Shown here: one piece after another, positions 57,484 through 64,000 of the stretch | Position numbering within the stretch: the first letter of the stretch is position 1 | Layout: every line of letters begins with the position of its first letter | NCBI GenBank assembly: GCA_030762935.1 | Contig: CM060883.1 | Location: 54,024,001-54,088,000, forward strand | DNA length: 64,000 bases | DNA from: Hymenopus coronatus | Lineage: Eukaryota > Arthropoda > Insecta > Mantodea > Hymenopodidae | Reading direction: 5' to 3' | The notes under the pieces: generated by a model | Database searches by the model: none | What the model saw: the letters and a program-made list of their open reading frames with translations, nothing else | Told to the model about the DNA's origin: nothing | Position numbers and translations under genes: made by a program

Positions 57484-57596
57484 AGTAATTCAACAATTTC
57501 TGCTAATGTTTATCTTGATTGCCACGATGTAGATACATAAATAAACTATTGTAATGATAGTTTGTAGAGAAAGTCGTGTGATTGGAACACATTAGA
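57484..57596 (+). mobile_element. H1 distal-end fragment
   Basis: TTTCTGCTAATGTTTATCTT to GTAGAGAAAGTCGTGTGATT and CACATTAGA. It follows the Tc1 terminus directly and overlaps in family coordinates with the end of the 55143-56202 copy, so it belongs to a different H1 insertion. Confidence 0.85.
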
Positions 57597-58163
57597 TTTT
57601 TGGTCAAATTTCACAGATACATCACCTTAATTACCCTGAATGTACATGATGAGTGATCTTGGCACTATATATACTTTCAAGATACAATAAAGGGCAATGT
57701 CCGCCAGACATTTTCTGATCAATCAATATTAATGCAATTGGACGCTCCTAATACACACACAAAAGGCCGGAGTTTTCATTTTCGAAGATATAATTACTAG
57801 TTTAATGGGATCTGATATATGGCGGTCACCGAAGATGGAATTGAATCACTATCATGTGAGTTAAGTCAGCACTAATTATGATAAAAGCATATATGTGTAC
57901 ACGTACTGTTGTTAACGGTACGATTCATACGTGCTTGGTGAAAGGAAGAACAAAGACTGCGATAATCGTTTTCCAATACCGGAACGAAGGATCACGACTC
58001 GATCCGAAAGAATTCAAGTCAGACAAGTAAGGTTTCAGCTGACCAAAAGTGCCTTGCTGTTATGGTTATGCGTAAATATTCATGAACGTATATGACTTAT
58101 TTTGGAATGGACCAGTCGGTATTTTACATTTATTGCCATGAACTGGAAAGCTGTTTCATTTTT
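57597..58163. other. Interval without recognised features
   Basis: No gene or repeat recognised. Confidence 0.35.
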
Positions 58164-58334
58164 ACTTTCTCTAGCAGTATGTACGTATAATTTACATAGT
58201 AGCTAAAGAAGGTGTATTCCACTAAAAAATTCGATGTTGAGATTTCACCGGAAATGTGTTTTGAGATCCTCTGAATAACAAAAAGCATTTATGGAAACAG
58301 GTCCATAGTGTTAAAACCTGTGTTTTTATAGTGT

Positions 58335-58559
58335 TAAAGCCTGTTTTTACTGCCGTGGCACAGCAGGCGATGACACTGATGATACATGGAATGAAGATGG
58401 AGCATCGGTGAAATGATGATGGCGGGGGAAACTGGAGAATCCGGAGAAAACCCGTCTCTGCGCCGCTTTATCCACCACAAATTTCACATGCGGTCACTTG
58501 GGATCGAACTAGGGTTGCCTAGGCAACTGATCTAACCACTCGGCCACGGTGCGCGCGCG
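58335..58559 (-). mobile_element. tRNA-derived SINE (family S3)
   Basis: On the minus strand: TGGCCGAGTGG (A box, about 58537-58547), AGTTCGATCCC (B box, near 58500-58510), CTCCGGATTCTCCAGTTTCC, CATCAGTGTCATCGCCTGC. Sister of 23755-23990. A 20-bp segment (ATAGTGTTAAAxCCTGT) is repeated just outside its tail. Confidence 0.82.
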
Positions 58560-58787
58560 AGCATGTGTGTGGGAAGCATAGCTCAAAAACGAAAGGACCA
58601 TGAAATACCAAATTTGGTATTTATTTTTAGTATCTTCCAAGGATGTGACATAAATATTTTCAAGAAAATTCTCCCACCCCAGACTACCCTTTACATGGAA
58701 AAATGTTTGAAAATGTGTACTTCTTTAAAATGACTAACGATTTTTATTAAAATGCCGTATATTAAATATATTTATACCACAAATAAA

Positions 58788-58819
<32 letters not shown>

Positions 58820-59167
58820 TGAATGTTCTGAGAATAGTCTTTGAAGATCCCTTTATTCTGGATGAATGTTGCTGAATTTTTCATAACTGGTAAACCGTAA
58901 GAAATAAACAAAAGCTTACTGCACAAAAATATAGAACTCATTGAAACACACAATTTGCCCTATACTTTTTTGTAGAGTTAACCGTTTCCAAAATATTCCT
59001 TGTTTTTGGTTTCAGTTTTGAACTACGTAATTTTTCTCAAACGCAAAGTGACCTTTCGTTTCATCTCTCTTGTTTCAATGCTCTCCATGCAAAGCGAACC
59101 GAACTGCAATCGTTTCACATAGCGACCAGCTTTTAAACGATTTGACTATCGCTTTAGCCCAATGTAA

Positions 59168-59352
59168 TCTTCACAAAATTACAATTAAATCCACCTTCAA
59201 ATTATAATTTCAATAATAATCCATGTTATAAATAAAATTTATTGTAATCTATTATTCAACTTATATTAACTGCACCTTGACTTGAAATATTAACTAATTT
59301 TATATTCAGAAAATTACCTTAAAGTATTTTCTTAAACAGCGGATATTCACTA
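59168..59352 (-). pseudogene. Numt: fragment of mitochondrial 12S rRNA
   Basis: A block of about 185 bp foreign to H1 contains, in order, ATTAAATCCACCTTCA, TTATTGTAATCTATTATTCA, CTGCACCTTGACTTGAAAT and AAACAGCGGATATTCAC. These are the conserved words of the 3' half of arthropod 12S rRNA on the strand opposite to the gene, in the correct order and spacing as I recall them. rRNA sense is therefore minus here. It replaces roughly 15 bp of H1 between TTTAGCCCAATGTA and ATTCTACTTACAAGG. Confidence 0.75.
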
Positions 59353-59493
59353 AATTCCATTCTACTTACAAGGAAGCAAGTAATAAGACAATTTCTGTTA
59401 AGGTTTGTCTCGATTAGCATGATGCAGATAAAAGAATATTCTTTAGTAAACATTGTTTGTATGTGGAACAGCTAGAGAAAGTCATGTGAATGG

Positions 59494-60160
59494 TAATTTT
59501 TCTGCTATATAAGCTTCTTGTGTGCCACACACGCGCGCGCGCACTCATAAAACCGAGCGGGATGGCTCGGTTATTTTCGTCTCTGTCCTGCATTCTGGAG
59601 GTCGTAAGTTTGATCCCCGTGGCCGGCGTACTTAAACCATTGTTTTTTGGGGGGTTTCCCCAGGTCGCCAGGCAAGTGCTGGGTAGGTTGATTACATCTC
59701 CAAATGTTACGGTCCACCATTTCCTGTTCATTTGCTAATCATCTTTCAGGATTGAAGTACCAGGCGGGTTCTTCAGCATTGTAGTTGAATGGTGAATTGC
59801 GCATTGTAAAACATTTATCCTGTGTGGTCGTCGGTAACACTCGGTAGAGATCCGCCTTCTGGTTTCAGGGCTTCCTCCGAAGGCTCGAGGCTCGTGAGTA
59901 GTCCTCGTAAGCAGGGTCTAAGTCGGCGTGGGAAACACTCCAATTGTAACTGATAGGAACTCCATCCATGCTTGCGCTGTCGTCATCCAGATCTGGTCGC
60001 CCTTCGGGTCTCTCTCCTCATCCCTCCCGGGGATCACGTAAGTGGCAAAGGCCACAAGGGCCTATGCCCGGCGCTCTGCCTTAGCGCCTTGGGGCTCCGT
60101 CCGTGACTAGCCCTACCCCTAATTCTTTACGTGCCATAAAACTCTCGTAATTAGCAAAGT
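59494..60160 (+). mobile_element. Long tRNA-headed repeat (family S6)
   Basis: ACCGAGCGGGATGGCTCGG, then GTCGTAAGTTTGATCCCCG (A- and B-box-like), begins a GC-richer stretch through GGTTTCCCCAGGTCGCCAGG and GTAGAGATCCGCCTTCTGG to GGCGCTCTGCCTTAGCGCC near 60070-60092. It is long for a SINE and may be a SINE joined to the 3' end of another retroelement. Its end point is uncertain. No other copy is in the window. Confidence 0.5.
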
Positions 60161-60210
60161 TTTTATAAATCAACTAAAATGCAAAGTGTTTCTTACTGAG
60201 CACCCCAAAA

Positions 60211-60573
60211 TTGTCATCTTATGCACAAAATGCAAAAGTCTTGTCCATTTCAAATGCATGTTTTAAAGAACGTTTGTTATTGATGCATATGGCAAGCGGT
60301 TTACTGCTAATGTTGAAGATGGATATTATAGACATTTCAGACATTAAAATCAAGCTTAAAACTCAGATGTTGGTAAAATACTCTTTATATTCAAACGGAA
60401 TGTTACCGAATCGTGGCTACTATGACATTAGCTTTAAACTTAGGGAGGTGAAAGGAATAAGAATGAGACCAAATACATACGTGACTGCAAATAGGTGGAT
60501 GTCGGGAAGTAAATATCTACGCTTAGAAGATGAATACAACTATTATGCAATCCGTTCGTTACCGAAGTGCTAA
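60211..60573 (+). CDS. Unrecognised 120-codon open frame
   Basis: Starts MSSYAQNAKVLSISNACFKE and ends NYYAIRSLPKC. No domain, signal peptide or membrane segment is convincing. It is the longest frame in the window not explained by a repeat, and the stretch is free of H1. It could be a decayed exon or chance. No promoter or splice evidence supports it. Confidence 0.2.
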   Translation: MSSYAQNAKVLSISNACFKERLLLMHMASGLLLMLKMDIIDISDIKIKLKTQMLVKYSLYSNGMLPNRGYYDISFKLREVKGIRMRPNTYVTANRWMSGSKYLRLEDEYNYYAIRSLPKC

Positions 60574-61129
60574 TGTATGGTCACAACGTTACCAGAGATC
60601 GATGCTCGGTAGTGTAATGTTTGTATTCACGTGGGAGAGTGACGATTAGCTTGCCCACTGAGGTAAAATTGTAATGTATCTATGGGTTAAATGTATTCAT
60701 TATCATCTGCAGCTGGGTTGAAGGAGAAAATCAGCTTTTTATTTTACATTTATTACCATGAGTGTTCCTGAGCCATAAGATATCTCTTCAAAACAACAAT
60801 GCAAACGCTAGCACTAAATAAAACTTTGGGGATTCCCATATACTTTATTGCACAACGAAGCAGTAAAACTCCATACGCGCTATACATAAGCTCACCAGAA
60901 ACCTTACTGTACTTGTAGGACTGGCAGCAGATCCTGATTCGAACCCCGATTGGGTCAGGCTTTTCAATCAGGGATGTCCTTTAATTCTGAGAGTGATTGT
61001 CATATAGGTTAAGATATTTAAGTCACTCCCATAGCTCATTTCTGTGATTATTTGATTAATTCATTCATATGATAGAACTAGAAATAGTTAACTTATAAAT
61101 AAATAACTAAATAAAAACAAGATAGAACA
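60574..61129. other. Interval without firmly recognised features
   Basis: A tRNA-like scrap (GATTCGAACCCCGATTGG, about 60935-60955) could be a B box from an old SINE. Nothing else is seen. Confidence 0.35.
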
Positions 61130-61258
61130 AAAACGAAGAAACACACTGCCTGGAATAAGTAGAATCATACTGAGAAATTCAGTGATATAGCTGGAATTTA
61201 AACCACGGATCTCCCAGTCTCCGTCCGGTTGTAACTTCTGAGCTATCTTGGTGACATG
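61130..61258 (-). mobile_element. tRNA-derived SINE fragment (family S4)
   Basis: On the minus strand: AGATAGCTCAGAAGTTACAA, then GGTTTAAATTCCAGC (B-box-like) and TATATCACTGAATTTCTC. It matches 10575-10690. Confidence 0.6.
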
Positions 61259-62924
61259 TAGAAACTAAATTATATTCCCCAACTGATTCGTATTGTTCCC
61301 GGTAAACCGTAAACCACAAGAAGATCTCAAATTAATTTTAGATAACATATCCCAATGGCGACTTACAGCATCGTAAGTACTTTAATTCCCGGCTTCATAG
61401 TTTATCGATTATTAGATCAATTTTATTAGTGTTAATTGTGATTTAGCGAGAATAATGCAAGTCTTTATTATCCTTTTCCTTCACGATCATTCCAAGATCT
61501 GTAAATAGAGGAGAAACATGAAATGATTTAGCCACTCTTGCAAATAATTGTATGCTGATTACACGTTTAACTGCTATAAGCAAATTTCACTTTAATTCTA
61601 TATATTATTTCATTTTGGAAAGATACATAATTCAAGAATACTGGTTAAGACTTTTGCATCAAAACATGCTTACTCATAACACATGTTTCAGGATTTACTG
61701 TAGTCTTTCCTGGTAGCCTCTTTCTGATACGTTTCTGGAATTAACATAATTATATTTTAGAACTAACTAACCTGTCAACTTTCAAAGTTTGCTTTCCGTG
61801 AAATAAAGACGTTTTCACGCTGCCCATAGAGCTTGCGTTTACTAGCGATACATACTTCCATCTGGTCAGTGTGGGATTTAAGGATATAAAAAAAGTAATT
61901 CATAAAAATGGGAATTTCCCCAAAATATTACCACCTATAAAATGAAAAGATAATGAGCTGATAAACACGGTTACTTGTCTTACCCCTAGCACCAAACAGA
62001 ACGATTCAACGAAAAAAGTATTGAATTTGCTATCCACTAGATAAAGCAGTGAAGTCATCAGATTTTTGGGAACTATTCTTTGGTAGTGCGAAAACAAAGT
62101 GTACTTAAAGACATGGATATATTGGAGAATGGTTGTTAAATGCTGAATTGAAACCAAAGAATTCTAATAGCGGCATTAAAATCACGGGAGCATTAATTTG
62201 GTGGGGGGTTGTAATACTTCCAGACAGGATCATGGACAACTTACTTATATAAAACTGCAATTGAAGCGCACACATGTTACGACAACGAAAGCCTAAAAGA
62301 CACATGATGAGCCTAGGTGTAGTTCCTGTGCGCCTGCCCTTATTAGGGTTTAACCACAGAAAAGATTTGGAATGTTTGTAGGTGGGTAGGGTAAGGTCGG
62401 TTTGACATTGAGGGTGTAAGGGAGATAACACTATTGTGTATAGGTTCCTCACGAATTGCCTTTTACATGATCAGCAACTCTGCCGCTGCTCCGCTGGTTT
62501 CCTACTGTTCAATAAGATCATGTTGAATTCTGATCACCACTCCCATTGTGAAGAGGGAGTACTTATGTTCAGCTTAGAGCTGTTGGCCGATATAATGTCC
62601 CCGTTACCGCGGGTGCCCACAAGCCAATAGGGAACCCAGTATTATGTGTAGCAAGTTCTGTGGATAAGTAGTTCCCCAGAGGTCGGACAAGGGCGTTCTC
62701 ATGTTGTGCCTATCTGGCGTAGAAATTTTGAGCACGGTGCCGTATCACTTCTTTTACATATGCAAGTGCCGAGGCTTCATGTAGTTTTCTCGAGCGAGGG
62801 GTAATTTGCCACGGCACCTATGCCCTTTTCTTACGAATTTACTTGTGCGATATAATAGATGTAAGAATGCATGTGTTTGGGTGTATATATAAGCTTAGAG
62901 GTGGATGTTTCCCGTAAAGCTATC
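61259..62924. other. 1.7-kb interval without recognised genes
   Basis: Overlapping minus frames at 61900-62157 (85 codons) and 62105-62452 (115 codons) were read; neither shows a recognised domain. No H1 sequence is present. Confidence 0.35.
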
Positions 62925-63005
62925 GGCGCAAGTCGATGGTGCTATCTGGTTGGTCACCCATCAAAGTAGTAACCGGGCTCCATGCTGCTTAACTTGACCA
63001 AATGT
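62925..63005 (-). pseudogene. 5S rRNA-derived segment
   Basis: On the minus strand GTCAAGTTAAGCAGCATGGA and GCCCGGTTACTACTTTGATG then GGTGACC follow the internal control region and 3' stem of animal 5S rRNA (AAGTTAAGCAxC..GGGC..GGTTAGTACTTGGATGGGTGACC), with several differences. The 5' third of 5S is not recognisable. It is either a 5S pseudogene or the head of a 5S-derived SINE (SINE3 type). Confidence 0.6.
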
Positions 63006-63760
63006 GGCCTGTCAAGTGAAGTAATGCCATTAGCGGGGGAAGCGAAAGGAGTGAGGTAACAGAAGGAACAACATGGGTAGTATTAGCGCGTTTTAAAGGC
63101 GTCGTTTCAAGTGGAACGGTTTAGGGGAAGCCAGAACAGGGCGTAAAACGGCTACTTGGTGAACTGAACAGCGTGGTTTCTCTCGGATTCACAGACATCC
63201 GTTACCACGAGCACCAGTCCTGGACGAGTTGGAGATGTCTTTGATGTGGTTGCAGGCTCGACATGCCACAATTAAGCAAGTGATTATTTCTCCCTACGGA
63301 TAATAGTCTGAACACTGGGAATTTTTGGTATTGTCGCGACCAATCATCTAACGGCAGCACAACACATGCTGTACGCGTAAGGTTCTACGTATGTAATGAC
63401 TTTCACAGCACTTCAATCGAACTGCACCTTTTGTCGAATTCGTTGAAACAGACGTTCTCGTGATAATAAACAGTTGTAAATATTATTGGGCCTTACAACA
63501 AGGCTTTGCTTTATTTTTCATAAAACCTGTACATACATACGATGCAGAAGTAAAATAACTTTTAGCAAAAACCATTAGCAAAGGGTTTTTATACATTAAA
63601 TGATGAGTATCAAGAATGAAATAAATACAGATAAAAACCCAGCATACCGAGATAAGGCGCAACTTTTAATTAAAGATTTTAGTCCGTAAGATATTTTGAA
63701 TAAATAGCATGGTTTATATTCGACTCTCCAGAAGTTACCGCCTTGAATATCGACCTCAGC
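63006..63760. other. Interval without recognised features
   Basis: If the 5S segment heads a SINE, its body would extend to lower coordinates on the minus strand, not into this stretch. No gene recognised. Confidence 0.35.
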
Positions 63761-63819
63761 TACTGTGACACGGGATTAACGCCAAGGAAGATCAACACAT
63801 ATTCGGCTTTCTGCCCTGC

Positions 63820-64000
63820 AGATGACGCACCTTTTCTGTCTCGTGTGATTCATCATATTCCAAGTCTTGTGCAATATTATCTGCAATCCCTCAAGGCAGC
63901 ATATTGGGTCCATTATATTATCTATACTGCATATCTTACTCAAACATCCACATCTCACAGTAGACAATTTGCTATTGATATAGAAATGATGTCTGAAGGA
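63820..64000 (+). pseudogene. Jockey-type LINE reverse transcriptase fragment (catalytic region), runs off the edge
   Basis: One frame gives RTFSVSCDSSYSKSCAILSA then IPQGSILGPLYYLY, matching the NRxFxVxxxxxxSxxxxIxxGVPQGSxLGPLLY motif of non-LTR reverse transcriptases. A frame change then gives LYTAYLTQTSTSHSRQFAID, where FADD would be expected; the second catalytic Asp pair reads FAID. The frameshift and altered catalytic motif mark it as inactive. It continues beyond the window and is a different part of the protein from the 56203-56508 fragment. Confidence 0.78.

Larger units (their letters stand above)
58164..59493 (+). mobile_element. H1 repeat carrying a SINE and a mitochondrial insert
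   Basis: Hairpin ACTTTCTCTAGCAGTATGTA, CACTAAAAAATTCGATG block. The SINE sits at the microsatellite site; the body resumes and includes a (TG)n tract at 58789-58818. A 12S-derived segment replaces a few bases near the far end, and the copy closes GCTAGAGAAAGTCATGTGAA at 59491. Confidence 0.88.

Noticed and set aside
62105..62452. 115-codon minus ORF as a gene
   Set aside because: No recognisable domain or neighbouring exon signals; overlaps another unrelated frame.
62925..63005. Functional 5S rRNA gene
   Set aside because: Only part of 5S is recognisable and conserved positions are changed; no terminator in the right place.

Overview
This is eukaryotic nuclear DNA, AT-rich and densely packed with repeats. 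It is almost certainly from an arthropod, and probably an insect or close relative. The evidence is two short nuclear copies of mitochondrial DNA whose ND5 and 12S sequences read as insect/pancrustacean, a mariner-type element with a transposase head common in arthropods, Jockey-type LINE fragments, tRNA-derived SINEs and long CA/ATT microsatellites. I see no bacterial operon, CRISPR array or intact cellular gene. The only candidate for a host gene start is a CpG-richer island at about 37230-37790. Nearly all long open frames are repeat passengers or microsatellite read-through.

The dominant component is one interspersed family, called H1 here, about 0.8-0.95 kb when complete. I count about 40 full or partial copies. 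Strand convention: '+' means that on the given strand the copy runs from the hairpin end (ACTTTCTCTA, then a near-perfect palindrome of about 35-40 bp) through a GT/CA microsatellite and an AT-rich body to the other end (TAGAGAAAGTC, a small stem-loop, then ACACATCAGA). The subterminal inverted repeat ACTTTCTCTA/TAGAGAAAGT, the 3' stem-loop, the internal microsatellite, the absence of coding capacity and insertion between T and T resemble Helentron-associated elements (HINE/DINE-1 type). That classification is inference. H1 copies are nested in each other (22314-23156, 24796-25582, 51066-51963), joined in inverted pairs (13063-14301, 50690-52515), and used as landing sites by SINEs, LINE and Tc1 debris and mitochondrial fragments.

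Layout. 1-10.2 kb: seven H1 copies, two SINEs, and an 883-bp mariner fold-back element (6838-7720) with TA target duplication and a 163-codon ORF holding only DNA-binding domains. 10.2-13.0 kb: SINE fragments and the first copy of a 650-700 bp hAT-like MITE (12353-13004). 13.0-25.97 kb: H1 copies in both orientations plus a SINE. 25.98-33.0 kb: free of H1; it has SINEs, a decayed mariner transposase (28330-28960) and the second hAT-like MITE (30637-31332) with a perfect 8-bp duplication. 33.0-59.5 kb: H1 territory again. It includes the ND5 numt (35678-35812), the CpG-rich island, a Jockey RT tail (56203-56508), a Tc1 remnant (56509-57477) and the 12S rRNA numt (59168-59352). 59.5-64.0 kb: H1-free, with a long tRNA-headed repeat, a 5S-rRNA-derived segment on the minus strand (62925-63005) and a Jockey-type RT fragment running off the right edge.

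Nothing here forms a pathway. The coherent story is genome dynamics: a short family with conserved ends amplifies into T/A runs, nests in itself, and its copies are later broken and patched.
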